Assembly: GCA_964016985.1 (NCBI GenBank)
Contig: OZ024828.1
Coordinates: 8,894,610-8,958,609 of the forward strand
Direction of reading: 5' to 3'
DNA length: 64,000 nucleotides
Source of the DNA: Anodontia alba
Taxonomy: Eukaryota > Mollusca > Bivalvia > Lucinida > Lucinidae
Shown: positions 1 to 11,749 of the stretch, piece by piece
How positions within the stretch are numbered: position 1 is the first letter of the stretch
Layout of the letters: every line of letters starts with the position of its first letter
Translations under genes and position numbers: made by a program
Notes under the pieces: model-generated
What the model was told of the DNA's origin: nothing
The model's database searches: none
What the model saw: the letters and a program-made list of their open reading frames with translations, nothing else

Positions 1-1066
1 CTGAAAAATACTTCATGAGTTATGGCCCTTTGTAATTTTGGGCATTTTTATCTTGTCAGCAAAATATCTCAAAAACCGTTGGAGCTAGAGCCTTGAAACT
101 TAATGAATAGACTGGTAGTGATGAGTAGACAACCTGATTAACTTTTGAAGAAATTTTGAAAAATGCCTTTTGAGTTATGGCCCTTTGTAATTTTGGGCAT
201 TTTTACCTTGTCAGCAAAATATCTCAAAAACTGTTAGAGCTTGAGCCTTGAAACTTAGTAAATGGATTTGTAGTGATGTGTAGATGACCTGATTAACTTT
301 TGAAGAAATTCTGAAAAACACTTCATGAGTTATGGCCCTTTGTAATTTAGGGCATTTTTAACTTGTCAGCAAAATATCTAAAACTATTGAAGCTAGAGCC
401 TTGAAACTTGATGAATAGACTGGTAGTGATGAGTAGACAACCTGATAAACTTTTGAAGAAATTTTGAAATATACTTATTGAGTTATGCCCCTTTGTAATT
501 TTAGGCATTTTTATCTTGTCAGCAAAATATCTCAAAAACTGTTAGAGCTAGAGCCTTGAAACTTAGTAAATGGATTTGTAATGATGAGTAGATGACCTGA
601 TTAATTTTTGAAGAAATTCTGAAAAATACTTCATGAGTTATGGCCCTTTGTAATTTTGGGCAATTTTACCTTGTCAGCAAAATATCTCAAAAACTGTTGG
701 AACTAGAGCCTTGACACTTGATGAATAGACTGGTAGTGATGAGTAGACAACCTGATTAACTTTTGAAGAAATTTTGAAATATACTTCTTGAGTTATGCCC
801 CTTTGTTATTTTGGGCATTTTTATCTTGTCAGCAAAATATCTCAAAAACTATTAGAGCTAGAGACTTGAAACTTGGTGAATTGATTGGTAATGATGAGTA
901 GATGACCTGATTAATTTTTTTGTAAATTCTGAAAAATATTTCATAAGTAATGGCCCTTTGTAAATTTGGGCATGTTTCCCTTGTGAACAAAATATCTCAA
1001 AAACTATTGAAGCAGGAGCCTTGAAACTTGATGAATAGATTGGTAGCGATGAGTAGATGACCTGAT
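1..1066. repeat. Tandem satellite, ~155-bp monomer, dimeric pattern
   Basis: The marker GAGTTATGSCCCTTTG recurs at about 17, 172, 327, 480, 635 and 790, giving a 153-155 bp monomer. Two monomer types alternate: one carries GATGAATAGACTGGTAG, the other AGTAAATGGATTTGTA, so the real unit is a ~310-bp dimer. The array runs off the left edge of the window. Short open frames here are repeats of the satellite and not genes. Confidence 0.9.
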
Positions 1067-1960
1067 TATGCCCCCAGTTTCGAATGAAATTGATGGGGCA
1101 TATTATTTTGCCTTCATTTGTCCATCCGACTGTTTGTCCGTTCATCAAGCTTTTTTTGTGCATGCCATATCTTAAGAACCCTGCACGCTAGGGTTTTGAA
1201 ATTTTATATTTGGGTTCCCAATGAAAAAATAGCCGACCCGTATTTTGTTTCTTGTCTAGCATGTTTATTTAAAGTTATGCCCCTTTGAAAAAAATCAGAA
1301 TTAAATCTTGTGAGCAAGATATCTTGAAAAGTATTTAAGCTGGGTTCTTGAAATTCGATACAGTGAGTGGGAATGATGTGTACATTACCCGATTATATTT
1401 TGAGAGAATTCCATGAAAATATTGATAAAGTTACGGCCCTTTGCAGTTCTGCTGATTTTGACCTTGTCAGCAAGATTTCTCGAAAAGCACTTAAGCTAGG
1501 GTCTTGAAATATTATATGCTGATTGGGGATGATGTGGAGATTACCTGGTTTGTTTTTTAGGGAATTCCATGAAAAATTGATGTAGTTATGTCCCTTTGTA
1601 GTTCTAGGCATTTTGACTTTTACAGCAAGATATCTCAAAAAGTATTTAAGCTAGAGCCATGATATTTGGTATACTGATTGGGATTGAGGAGGAGATCACC
1701 TGAATAAATTTTGAACCAATTAAATGAAATGTTGGAGTTATGGCCCTTCGCAATTTCGGGCCATTTAATGTCGTTGCTTTATTGTGTATAGCATAAGTTT
1801 AGAACCATGTATGCTAATGTTTTGAAATTTCATGTTTTGATTCCTCATAAAAAAATAGGTGATCCGTATTTTTTTCTTATCCCAATCATCTCCTATTTTA
1901 GAGTTATTTCCCTTTGATAAAATAACATTGAAATCATATATTTGTACTGTTGTTACCGTC
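1067..1960. repeat. Diverged satellite plus hairpin-headed element
   Basis: A hairpin at 1067-1102 (TATGCCCC paired with GGGGCATA) opens this stretch. A segment starting ATGCCATATCTTAAGAACC (about 1163) recurs in diverged form at about 1785, ~620 bp away. Between them lie diverged copies of the same 155-bp monomer as the array to the left. It looks like a satellite-cored non-autonomous element joined to the array; its class is not clear. Confidence 0.6.
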
Positions 1961-2063
1961 ATGGCTAAGCAGTGTTGGAGTCAAACAGTGTTAGAGTCAG
2001 GCAGTTGGGGGCATAGTGTTTTACAAACACCAGCTCTAGTTTTTTTTTTTTTTTTTTTTTTTT

Positions 2064-3083
2064 GGTTTGTTTGTTTTGTTTTTGTTGGTAAGGTACATTT
2101 TTTCAATGACCGCTTTCCGTTATGCAAGCGATTAGTTTGATGTTTTTATAGACGGTTTTTGATGATCGCCTTAGACAACTGTCGTGTGTCACGTCCGCAC
2201 CAAAGTCTAAGGAATGTTGAAATGCATAGTATACGGATGACTTATTACAAATAAAGACAATTATCCGCATCAAAATGATAATGTTACTCTATAATTGAAG
2301 AAAGTTTAGAGTGACGTCAGTTGTTTATGATTATGACCAGGCTACTGTTTTCTGAGGATAAGAAGAAAGTGACATAGAATGTTTTTGTTATTGAAAATGG
2401 TCCATTGTTAGGGAATTCGCACAACCATAAGCAATTATCGGTAAATACTGCGAGTTACGTTCTAGTTCAATCAACAGTGGGAAAATAGCTCAAATCGTCG
2501 ACACATCACACAGGGACTGATGGTTAGTTATTGATTTTTTTTATCATGCTCGTTCAGTTTTTATCGGAGATTTTCCTTAATTTAAAATAGTTCGAACAGT
2601 GTTGTTTTTTTCTGAAACTGATTTTCGTATAATTCGAACATCCGGATCAATATTTATTTTTTACCTGTTCGAACTAAAGGGAAATCTACCGTACTCATTT
2701 AGGGCACCTAATTCACTCTTGTATGGACTCTTGTTGGGCCTCTGAAACGCATTGGATATTCAGACACTTGGACAATCTGTTTTGGTATTTAGGAACATTT
2801 ACAGTTTGAGGATAGTTGGTCGAAGTATCTACAATAATTAGACTGTATGGAGATTGCAATTTTGGTGAAAGACCGTTCTTAAATGGGCATGTTCTGTGCA
2901 CAAAGTGCTTTTTTCAATGCATTTTGCTCTGTGATTTTTTGCACAAATCCAAAGCATTGACACAGTTGCAGCTGTTCATAACACCATGCTAATGATGTAG
3001 GTTGCCATTATATATGCTGGTTGCCAGTATAGCATGTCTAGCAGCCTGGAGCACCATTCTGAAATATCAAGCTACTGACTCTG
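2064..3083. other. No recognisable feature
   Basis: AT-rich single-copy-looking sequence after a poly-T run at 2041-2063. I see no coding signature, hairpin or repeat shared with the rest of the window. Confidence 0.5.
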
Positions 3084-3280
3084 GTCCTACTGAACCCAGG
3101 TATGCCCTGCCTTTGCAAACAGTGTAGCTCCAGATCAGTTGGCTTCTGAAGAAGCCAAATGATTGGCATTTGCACTGTTTGTCATTCAGTATGTGAAATT
3201 GAATCAACAACCTGGATAAAGTAATCTGATTGGTTGACAATTAGAAGTGGGCATGGCATCAATTTATTCAGCATGGCAAG
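3084..3280. mobile_element. PB-1 MITE, diverged
   Basis: Left part matches the PB-1 consensus (CTACTGAACCCAGG, then CAAACAGTGTAG) and the right end reads TTTATTCAGCATGGCAAG. The terminal TTAA motifs are lost. The palindrome arms around GATCAGTTGGCTTC are imperfect, so this is an old copy. Confidence 0.7.
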
Positions 3281-3472
3281 TGTAAAACAGAATATACAAG
3301 AGCCGGAGAATTACTTTCTTTATTACATTAATATTTTCTACAAACAGTCTCATTGCACATAAATAGTAATAATAATCATTGCTGAAGACAAAACACCACC
3401 ATTTCAAACAGTAAACACATTTACTGGTATTTACCTGAAATACTGTGACACCTTAACTCTTTACCAAACTTC

Positions 3473-3740
3473 TTAAAGTTTGAACAGCTTCATTTTACTA
3501 CCTGTTGATGTGTCTAGAAAATGCAGGATGAGCGTCAAACAACGTAGACCCAGAACAGAGGCTGCATTCTGCAGCCTCTGTTCTGGGTCTACATTGTTTG
3601 CTCAGACCTGTCTGTCCCAATACATGGTAAATACCATAAACATTTCTCAAGACAAACACAAACATATACATAAATATTTGAGTCATGAACTGAGAAAAGG
3701 GCCCTTATGTCGGTATCTACTTGCACAATAAAGCCCTTTT
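3473..3740. mobile_element. PAL-4 palindromic element
   Basis: A near-perfect hairpin at about 3543-3600 has arms reading GTAGACCCAGAACAGAGGCT and the reverse complement. It is flanked by the PAL-4 signature TACTACCTGTTGATGTGTCT on the left and CAGACCTGTCTGTCCCAATA on the right. The segment 3670-3740 contains another small inverted repeat (GAGAAAAGGGCCCTTAT / AAAGCCCTTTTCTC). Confidence 0.65.
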
Positions 3741-3905
3741 CTCATGCTGTGACTCATTTGAGGCAAGTGTCTAAAAATCAACATTTTCCCATAATTCAAC
3801 AGTGAAGACCCGACCAACCATCTCGTCAGACTACTGGCTGTTTACCTCCACAATATCAGGACATAATACATTGTGTAGCAAACAGTGGAGACTGACCTCT
3901 GACCA

Positions 3906-4147
3906 GGGCCCAGCTGTTCAAAGCTTCATTTGCTTAACAAGCTCGTTAATTACAAACTTGATAACTGTTGTAGCTAAGGTATATTCTAATACACTGATAT
4001 TTTAGCTGCAAAAATGTGAGTAGCTTTTGCAATAAAGCATTGCAAATTTTTTCAGCAAAAAGTATCAATGTATTTGCCATATTGAAAGGTAGAAATTTTA
4101 ACGTCCCTTTAGCTAAAAACTTTAAGTTTTGAACTACAACTAGGCCC
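3906..4147. mobile_element. PAL-5 MITE
   Basis: Starts GGGCCCAGCTGTTCAAAGC and ends with the diverged inverse TTTTGAACTACAACTAGGCCC (the last 20 bases carry the match). The inner arms around TGAGTAGCTTTTGCAATAAAG form a palindrome. Same family as 15756-15996 and 19035-19288. A lone right end (AACAACTGAGCCCAGC) lies near 4600. Confidence 0.75.
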
Positions 4148-4224
4148 TACCTTGCAGGCTGGTGACGGTCATCACTTTTTCACATATGGAATTATGTTGG
4201 GTTTCCCACACAAGCCTCATTTAC

Positions 4225-4405
4225 TATGCACGCTGAAGATGAATCTAGCAGATGACAAATAAGTGATATTTTTCTCATATTTGACCAGAAAATGGGGGTT
4301 CACATTTCCTGTGAATTAACTTGCATAAAATGTCAAGCCCCATTGTCTGAGAAAAAATAAGAAAAAAAAATTATAAAATGAGTTTTACTCAGCGTGCTAA
4401 GAAAA
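4225..4405. mobile_element. PB-3 MITE
   Basis: Outer arms contain CAGATGACAAATAAGTGATA and, inverted, TTACTCAGCGTGCTAAG. The inner arms around TTCACATTTCCTGTGAATTA pair only partly. Confidence 0.65.
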
Positions 4406-4868
4406 AAACGTTACACAGGGCACCATGGTTCCTATATCAGCACACATATAAATATTTCACGCTGGAGACCAGCTAAACTTACATAAAGCCATGTGAACAA
4501 TTAAAAACGGAACTAACCTAAAATATTGGCGTGTCAGCCATATTTAATGATCAGTTTTAAAGATACGTTAACTAATGACATCTAATGACATTGTTAGTTT
4601 CGAACAACTGAGCCCAGCTTGTCTGTGCAGCTGATCTGGACCTTTGCAGTAATCACGGCATTTTATAGGTTTTTCTGTTCCCCAACACATACTTTGTTCT
4701 AGTTTACATTCACACTTGTGTTTATAAAACATATCAAATGCATATAAAAAGCATCAACAAGGAAGAGTAATAACTTATAGAACTAAAATCTACAGTCTCA
4801 GGACTTGAGAATATATATAATATCATCTGAAGGCAAAATGTCTCGTTAACTATGGATAGAATCATAGG

Positions 4869-5044
4869 TATGGTAAATGCCCTAAAATTTTTAACACTTT
4901 TTTGGATACCTTTTTCAGCCTAAAATCTGCTGGTTTTTTTTGTGTTTTTTTACAATACTTGTAGAATGGCAAACAGTGCATACCCTGATCAGACTTCTTG
5001 TATATGCCATTTGTGAATGAAATTTTAGGACATTTACTGTAAAA
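4869..5044. mobile_element. PAL-3 MITE
   Basis: Ends read ATGGTAAATGCCCTAAAATT and AAATTTTAGGACATTTACTG. The core has GGCAAACAGTGCATACCCTG followed by a shortened right arm, so the central palindrome is truncated here. Confidence 0.75.
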
Positions 5045-5071
5045 GTATTTGAAAAAATAAAAAAAAAAAAA

Positions 5072-5075
<4 letters not shown>

Positions 5076-5127
<52 letters not shown>
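5076..5127. repeat. (TA)n microsatellite
   Basis: About 25 TA units following an A-rich run. Confidence 0.95.
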
Positions 5128-5128
<1 letters not shown>

Positions 5129-5880
5129 CTCCATCAAAACCAATACTGTAATGCTCATTAAAAACTGCCTTGAACTAATGACTAACAATGCATTCTGGTG
5201 GAAAATCTTAAATTATCTGAATTCTTGCCTCATTTAGATCCTGGCAGAAATGTGTATTCAATGCCTTTCTTTTGCAAAACACAAATTACTGAAAAAAATT
5301 AAATAAATGAAAGATTCCTATTCAATGTCTTTCTTTTGCAAAATACAAAATATTAAAAAGTAAAATAAATGAAAAATCCCTCAAAGTCTTTCAGGGTAAT
5401 GTCTTTAAAATCTGATAAAATATTAACAGTTTATAAACTAGAAACCAAAAGCACTTCCGAGAAATCAAACAACTTCATATGATGCCCAAATGCAATGCAA
5501 GGAAAGAATCCTTGTGCTGTGTACAGACACCAAAGGCCCAAATCATCCTGCACGCATTTGCAGAGTCTAAGTAGGGCCTTCACTGTCTGCTTCGTCGATA
5601 AAGACTACTAACAGAGAAGGCCCTGTTGAAACTATGTGAATTCCCAGACAGATTTAGGACCTGGCTGTTGGCAAATGTCATGAGATTACACATTACATAA
5701 AATACACCAATGTACGACTGAATATTAGGCATAATGCTAGAAATATTACATACAATTCATTAATGAGACATTTTGCAAAAATTCAAACAAAAAAGCATAA
5801 TATATTTTTCAAAAGTTAACTTTCTTATATAGAGGATATTAGTTTGCTTCAGTGAAAGAGCCAATACGTGTGCCATTCTC
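5128..5880. other. Mostly unassigned AT-rich sequence
   Basis: Contains a short imperfect direct duplication (CAATGCCTTTCTTTTGCAAA near 5260 and a close copy near 5323). The stretch 5440-5700 is relatively GC-rich and looks single-copy, but I find no splice-bounded open frame in it. Confidence 0.4.
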
Positions 5881-6065
5881 ATAGCTCGAGATAAGGGGAT
5901 TGAAAATTTTCAGTCAAAAAGTTTTGATATTTTTCTTATTTCTCCAAGAAAACATGTTGGTACTCATTAGAAGCACCTCAGGGTGGTGATTCTAATGAAT
6001 ACCCATGTTTTCATGGAGAAATAAGAAAACTATTTACATGATACCATCTCTTGTATAGCGCTATG
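5881..6065. mobile_element. PAL-1 MITE
   Basis: ATAGCTCGAGATAAG at the left end and a degenerate TAGCGCTATG right end. The arms carry TTTCTTATTTCTCCAAGAAA and GTACTCATTAGAAGCACCTC with the inverse on the other side. Confidence 0.85.
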
Positions 6066-6277
6066 AATTCTCATTTATGACAATGATAAAGGTAGAATAC
6101 CACTTTCGGCAGTCTTAAGATGAACTATTTTAATAAACCACTGAAACAAAGATTTGTATTTCATGCTTACTGATAAATTATCTTTGTACATTAGTATCTA
6201 TTTTACCCCCTCACAGAACTTAACCTTTATCATACTCTATTTACATATTAGCATAATATTTTAAAGTTAGAAATTTT

Positions 6278-6469
6278 AACCCTTGTCATGCTGAATATTG
6301 TAAGAAGCCACGTCCACTTCTATTTTTCAGGATCTAGATTGTTGATATAAATTCACATATTTAATGGCAAACAGTGCAGATCCAGATCAGTTGGCTTCAG
6401 AAGCCAACTGATCTGGATCTATACTGTTTGCAAACGCAGGACATATCTGGGTTCAGCAGGACTAGGGTT
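6278..6469. mobile_element. PB-1 MITE
   Basis: Begins TTAACCCTTGTCATGCTGAA and ends CAGCAGGACTAGGGTT. The central palindrome is nearly perfect: GATCCAGATCAGTTGGCTTC meets its reverse complement with almost no spacer. Confidence 0.85.
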
Positions 6470-6521
6470 GATACCCAACTCGGTCTGGAATCTCAAGTGA
6501 ATCACCCCCTTTACAGACTGT

Positions 6522-6602
6522 TTGTTTGTTTGTGTTGAGGTTTTACAGCCCAGTCAACCCAATAGGGTCACGTCGAGCGCGGTCAGTTTACCTAACCACA
6601 CG
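6522..6602 (-). mobile_element. SINE-A, 5'-truncated
   Basis: Only the 3' ~80 bp of SINE-A is present in reverse orientation (TTTGTTTGTGTTGAGG to CACACG). It is bounded by a perfect 12-bp TSD, TTTACAGACTGT, at 6510-6521 and 6603-6614. This indicates an abortive retroposition. Confidence 0.9.
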
Positions 6603-6839
6603 TTTACAGACTGTACATTCTGATTTTGTTGCAAACCGAAACCAGTCTACCCTTAAATAAAAATAATCCACCATCACCGTCACTGTTTGTTCCATTTGCG
6701 GTTTTATTTATTCACACCCATTCTAAGAACAGTGCAGTTGGGATGATAAATGAGATCCTCAAATTTAAGTTTCATGATAAAAGCTGTACAATCATAGGAA
6801 TTTCACCTTAAGCATGAATCAAACCCACCACCACCACCA

Positions 6840-7046
6840 CAGCTTCAGATAAGGCCCATTTATTTTTACAAAAAAAAAAAAGTTGACATTTTCTGATATT
6901 TTTCTTATTTCTCCACGAAAACATATGATGTGGGTACTCATGAGAAGCGTCTTGCCGAGGTGCTTCTAATTAGTACCACATCATATGTTTTTGTGGTGGA
7001 ATATGGAAAATACTTCTCTGGATACCTATCTGATCCGGATTATGCC
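6840..7046. mobile_element. PAL-1 MITE
   Basis: AGCTTCAGATAAGG on the left. The arms contain GAAAACATATGATGTGGGTA and the inverse ACCACATCATATGTTTTTGT; right end TGATCCGGATTATG is diverged. Confidence 0.8.
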
Positions 7047-7564
7047 AGCACTGTATCTGCAAGTAAGCAAAAACTTTTTGAAATACCAGGGCTATTATGA
7101 AGTTATGTATAATTCTGTTCAATAATGAAAGTAGTGAAAAATTGCAATGTAATATTAGTGTGAATTACTATTTGATGAGCTCAAAGATGTAGTCTGTTTA
7201 TCATCAGTAAGCATAAAATAATTTACCCATTTTCCTATTGTGTACTGGTAATTAGATAAATGCGCAAATAATACTGTAAATGTTTTCAAAATGCATACAA
7301 TAAAGATACCAAGACCTAAATTTATTACATATTGTCACAAATAAAGCAAAAGGAGTAAAAATTTTGAAAAAGGAGGCATTTACTTGCCTACTTTGACAAA
7401 CTGGTTCCGTCTTTCAAAGAATGTGCTTTCCTTGATTGGAACAAAGATTTTGATGATCAAATATTCTAACATTTACTGTACCCAAGTCTGACGAGGAAAA
7501 AAACGTGGAGATTACTTTATAACAAATGAAGCATGTCATGAAAACCCACATTATACTAAACGCT

Positions 7565-7777
7565 TAACCCTTGTCCTGCTGAGCCCGGATATACCCTGCC
7601 TTTGCAAACAGTGTAGATCCAGATCAGTTGGCTTCTGAAGAAGCCAACTGATCTGGATCTGCACTGTTTGCCATTAAGTATGCGAATTTATAGCAACAAT
7701 CAGGATCGATTCATCTGATTGGCTGAAAATTAGAAGTAGGCATGGCATCTTAATTTATTCAGCAGGACAAGGGTTAA
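7565..7777. mobile_element. PB-1 MITE
   Basis: Starts TTAACCCTTGTCCTGCTGAG and ends AGCAGGACAAGGGTTAA, with a near-perfect GATCAGTTGGCTTC palindrome. The right flank keeps the conserved TAATCTGATTGGCTGAAAAT segment. Good reference copy of the family. Confidence 0.92.
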
Positions 7778-8062
7778 GACCATACGAGTCTGGTTTGGAT
7801 GTTTATAACGTTGGCTGGACGTTAATAACGTTGGCAGTTTTATATGCTGACTCCTTACACAGGTCTAGAGGGACCATTCATAAAAAAGTTTTGCTTTTTT
7901 TTTTTTTTTGCATCAAAACATACTCATGGACATTCACTGGTACTGTCTTAACAAGGTTATTCCAGTGAGTTTTCATATGCTATATATAGCACAATAAACT
8001 CCAGACAAAATGATAATGGTGAATGCGACTATTTTTGCACCAAAATGTTGATTTTCATTAAT
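7778..8062. mobile_element. PAL-8-like remnant
   Basis: CATCAAAACATACTCATGG followed by GGTATTGT-like and CCAGTGAGTT segments recalls PAL-8 cores. A doubled motif (ATAACGTTGG at about 7807 and 7828) sits to the left. Boundaries are uncertain. Confidence 0.35.
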
Positions 8063-8255
8063 TAACCCTTATCCTGCTGAACCCGTATATATCTTGCCTT
8101 TGCAAATAGTGTAGATCCAGATCATCACTGATCTGGATCTGCTCTGTTTGCCATTAAGTATGTGAATTTATATCAACAAACTGGATCAAGTAATCTGATT
8201 GGCTAAAAAATTAGTAGGCGTGGCATCTTAATTTGTTCAGCAAGACAAGGGTTAA
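8063..8255. mobile_element. PB-1 MITE, core deletion
   Basis: Ends TTAACCCTTATCCTGCTGAA and AGCAAGACAAGGGTTAA. The central arms are shortened (GATCCAGATCATCACTGATC), so the GGCTTC segment seen in other copies has been lost. Confidence 0.88.
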
Positions 8256-8717
8256 ATTCCTGTGGGTGACAGCTCCAGTGAGTTCCCATAACATCTACAT
8301 TTTGATGCAAAAATTACCTTCAGCATACTGCCTTTGGACTTGTAAATAGGCCTCTCAACATAAGGCAGGGTTTCCTTGACATTCCACATATGTTCTAACT
8401 GGCCTATCATCACACAGAACAAAATAACATATAACTAATAAATACAGTCAATATGTGAGGTAGCGCCCCTGACTTTCTTGAACACTTTTCACCTTTAACA
8501 CGCTAAATTTAAACATCAGCCAATGTCTTAGATACTTCTTATCTTTCCATGAAAACAGGTCTTGAAATTTTACTTAGACTGGTTTCCAATTTGAATGCAA
8601 TTTCAAGGCCTATTTTCTAGAAAAAAAATAATAAATAGAACAATACTGTTCTCCATTTTTTCTATAGCATGCTTAAGGTTACATCTAATACAAATGATTT
8701 TTTTTTTAATCAAACAA

Positions 8718-8821
8718 TTAACCCTTAAAGGCCTTATCACAACTGCAGAGGACGACAATCTGATTTTTTTTTTTTTGTATTTTTCAGAATTTACAATTCT
8801 GCTCACCACTTTAAGGGTTAA
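8718..8821. mobile_element. PB-2 MITE, short copy
   Basis: TTAACCCTTAAAGGCC on the left and ACTTTAAGGGTTAA on the right, with TTTTTCAGAAT inside. The long palindrome arms are missing. Confidence 0.7.
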
Positions 8822-9189
8822 AATGATTTACCAGTAGATGAATGGATCCATCTGCAAGGTTACCCTGATCTGAAACTATTTGCCCAACCCCTTCTCAAAG
8901 TGGCCTAATAAACTCGTAAATTCTGAAAGCAAATTCTTTTCTGCTGGTGTGGTTTCTCTGTTAAGGGAGGCAATCTGTCCATTCTTGCAGTCTACTAATG
9001 TATTCTTCAGTTTTGTAATTTCCGTAAGTGGACAACAAAGTCCCTGATACCAAAGTATCAGGCTGATCTGGTTAAGTGATAAGAACTTTTTTCTCACAGT
9101 CACAATTCTAATTTTACTACAAACTCATGGCAAAAGCACTATGGCAACATATTTAATTTTTTTTTAAAAATTCAAAGCTAAGCTTATTT

Positions 9190-9335
9190 TAACCTTTAAA
9201 GTGCCAAGCAGAATTGTAGCAGACAATTTTTTTTTAATTATTTTTTTCAGAGAATGAAAATGAAATGTCAAGCCTTATATTCCCTAGAAAAAAAAAAATC
9301 AAAATGTGATCTGCATTTGGCATTTTAAAGGTTAA
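9190..9335. mobile_element. PB-2 MITE
   Basis: TTTAACCTTTAAAGTGCCAA to GGCATTTTAAAGGTTAAA. The arms include CAGAGAATGAAAATGAAATG and the inverse is degraded. Confidence 0.75.
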
Positions 9336-9757
9336 AAACTCTGAACTCTGTTTCTGAAAAACCGTTCACACCTGTGCACAATCCTGCACTAGTTAACATA
9401 CAGAAAATCAGAATCAAAATAAAAAAGCATTCATTATTTCAAAAAACGGGTTTTGATTTTAACAATTGCACTGAGTATGACTCCTATTTTTTTTTTTTTT
9501 TTTTTTGTGTTATTTATTTTTTCATAAAAAACAGTGATTTACTGTATAACACATCTGTAAGTATTATGAATTTTGTCAGATATCACAAAAGCTCTCTTTC
9601 TCTCTCCCTCTTCACTTGCTTATTATTATTATTATTTTTTTTTTTTTATCTAATATAAAAAAAAGAAGGGGGAGGGAAAAAAAACTAACACTACTTATTT
9701 AAGAACCAAAAAATGGACTTAAAGCGAATAAAAGTTTTAGACAGTTTTAAAGTACAA

Positions 9758-9936
9758 TGTACTGTGTTTACCCTATTCTGACAGACAGGCCTGAGAAAGC
9801 AGTGTAGACCAAGATCAGCTGTTTCTAAAAAAAGTCTGATCTGGGTCTACACTTCTTGCCACTCATCCAGCAGTTTTTAGACGGTTCAAAATGTGTCCAA
9901 ATTGTAGGACAAGTATGGTAAGGAGTAAGTTAAAAA
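9758..9936. mobile_element. PAL-4 element
   Basis: Hairpin arms AGTGTAGACCAAGATCAG and CTGATCTGGGTCTACACTTC. The outer right part reads GGACAAGTATGGTAAGGAGT, a PAL-4 hallmark repeated at 40250. Confidence 0.7.
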
Positions 9937-10059
9937 ACCATACATAATATATCACAGTTACTTGCAGTACCTATCTATGTCAGTTGATATTACAACATTA
10001 CTATATAGGATTATAAAATGCCCAGACACAGGGATGATAAAAACAAAACTAGAATCTCT

Positions 10060-10095
10060 TTAACTCTTTCGGTGCCAAATTTCAGGCGACATTTG

Positions 10096-10131
<36 letters not shown>

Positions 10132-10280
10132 CTATCGCTTGGAAAGAAGTTTGTAGAGTTGAAAGACTGACTGTCAAACAGTTAAGATCCAGATGAGACG
10201 GCTCATTATGAGCCATCCCATCTGGATCTAAGCTGTTTGTAAAAGCCTATTATCATCGCCTGTGGCAGTGAAAGAGTTAA
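10060..10280. mobile_element. PB-5 MITE
   Basis: Ends TTAACTCTTTCGGTGCC and GGCAGTGAAAGAGTTAA. The central hairpin arms read AGATCCAGATGAGACGGCTC and its inverse. It contains a 26-base poly-T run. Single copy of this type in the window. Confidence 0.8.
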
Positions 10281-10681
10281 TAATGCTAGAAGTGAAATCA
10301 TTACTTTCAGTGAAACATGACTTGTAAAATCAATTTAAATATTTGAGCTGGGGAATTTGCAATGTGTAAAAGACACAGACCAGCCTGTAGATTTGTGCAG
10401 TTTGGTAACAGCCTCTCATGCTCAATTATATTTGTGGCTTCTTTTAACCTAAATAAATTGATGAAAGAACAAACACTTGTTAAGAGGCTTGAGTTTAAAT
10501 GGACAAATTAAAATTTAAAGCACTGTACAAAACAAGGCAAGAGAATAAAGATATAAACAGTTATTAGATAACGCTTGCGTAAAAAAGATCATAATCACAA
10601 CTAGAATATAATTTATACTACTTTACAAAATCACACAAGAACAAAGAAATCGGCACACAAGAAAAACTACATACCACTATA

Positions 10682-10830
10682 ACCCTAAGTATTGGGAGAC
10701 CCAGGCCTAAGCAAACAGCGCAGATCCTGATCAGGGCCTACACTGTTTACCACTCATTCAGCAGTTTTAAGACTCATTAATAGGTAGTAAAATACACCTG
10801 TTCAAATTTTAGCAGTGGTATGGTAATGTC
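10682..10830. mobile_element. PAL-4 element, reduced
   Basis: CCTAAGTATTGGGAGACCC, then GCAAACAGCGCAGATCCTGA and a short right arm GGGCCTACACTGTTTACC. Confidence 0.6.
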
Positions 10831-10953
10831 ATGAGGTGTCTCAAAACTTAGAGCAAATATGATAATATAGTTTTATGTATTGTGAAGGCACAGACCAACC
10901 AACACAACTGTGCAGGACTGGTCTGGACCTCTTTTTTGCAGACACAAACTTTT

Positions 10954-11092
10954 ATAACTCTGGATAAAGTACTTGTTTAGTCAAAATATTGACATTTTTT
11001 TCTTATATCTTCACAAAACCTGTTGACGAAACTTGTGGGTACTCATTAGAAGAGACTCAGCAAGTACCCCCAACACCCGAACTATAGCTATG
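10954..11092. mobile_element. PAL-1 MITE, right arm deleted
   Basis: ATAACTCTGGATAAAG on the left and CTATAGCTATG on the right. The left arm is full (TTGTGGGTACTCATTAGAAG) but most of the right arm is gone. Confidence 0.65.
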
Positions 11093-11112
11093 CACTTGGG
11101 CACAGTGAACTG

Positions 11113-11316
11113 TTTTTGTATTGAGGTTTTATGGCCCAGTCAACCTAATGGGGTCATGTTGAGCGTGGTCAGTTTACATAACCACACTTTTACTGGGTCA
11201 GCTTAGTCCTCTAAGCGGTTAACCAGTATTGTGCACATTCTTTCACCAGAAACTGATAACTGCCCTCCTTGAATCGGGAAGGGAGAGAATGACGGTAGAA
11301 AGTATTTCATGATGAA
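11113..11316 (-). mobile_element. SINE-A, 5'-truncated
   Basis: Reverse-oriented 3' portion of SINE-A, from TTGTATTGAGGTTTTATGG to AAGTATTTCATGATGA, lacking the tRNA-like head. An open frame of 112 codons on the minus strand ending here is a chimera with flanking DNA and is not called. Confidence 0.85.
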
Positions 11317-11527
11317 TAATGATGGATTAGACCACACTGCACTGATGTGCAGGCTGAGCTGATCATTCACCACACAGAGCATTTTGTAGATTTTCTTGTG
11401 TTCCGACTTGAATAAAAGCACCCATGTTGGACATAACAGCAGAATTGCAATCAAGCATAATAAAACTGAAAAGAAAAGAAACCCACTTCTTCCAATATAA
11501 GAAGAAGGTTCATGGACATATCCTATT

Positions 11528-11736
11528 TTAACCATTACCACTCTCTAGGCAAAATCTGCAGACGAGACATCAATATTTTTCTTATTTTTCCCAGAAAACA
11601 GAATTTGACATGTCATGCAAATTGTCTCTGGTGGAGACAATTTGCATGAAATGTCAAATCCTGTTTTCTGGGGGGAAAAAAAACAAGAAAATCAAAATGT
11701 CATCTGCTGAAATTTTACCCAGCATGCTAATCGTTA
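11528..11736. mobile_element. PB-3 MITE
   Basis: Right end ACCCAGCATGCTAATCGTTAA is intact in its last 20 bases. The palindrome TTGACATGTCATGCAAATTG / CAATTTGCATGAAATGTCAA is near-perfect around GTCTCTGGTGGAGAC. Confidence 0.85.
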
Positions 11737-11749
11737 ACAAACTGGAAAG

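Noticed and set aside
1..1066. CRISPR-like array
   Set aside because: The whole 155-bp unit is repeated with no unique spacers, in an animal genome; it is a satellite.
8876..9103. Minus-strand frame ending LLSEFTSLLGHFEKGLGK as a terminal exon
   Set aside because: It looks protein-like, but I could not place a convincing acceptor or recognise a family; left uncalled.
11203..11541. 112-codon minus-strand frame with a membrane-like segment
   Set aside because: Its C-terminal third is SINE-A sequence and its hydrophobic part lies in flanking AT-rich DNA; a chance chimera.
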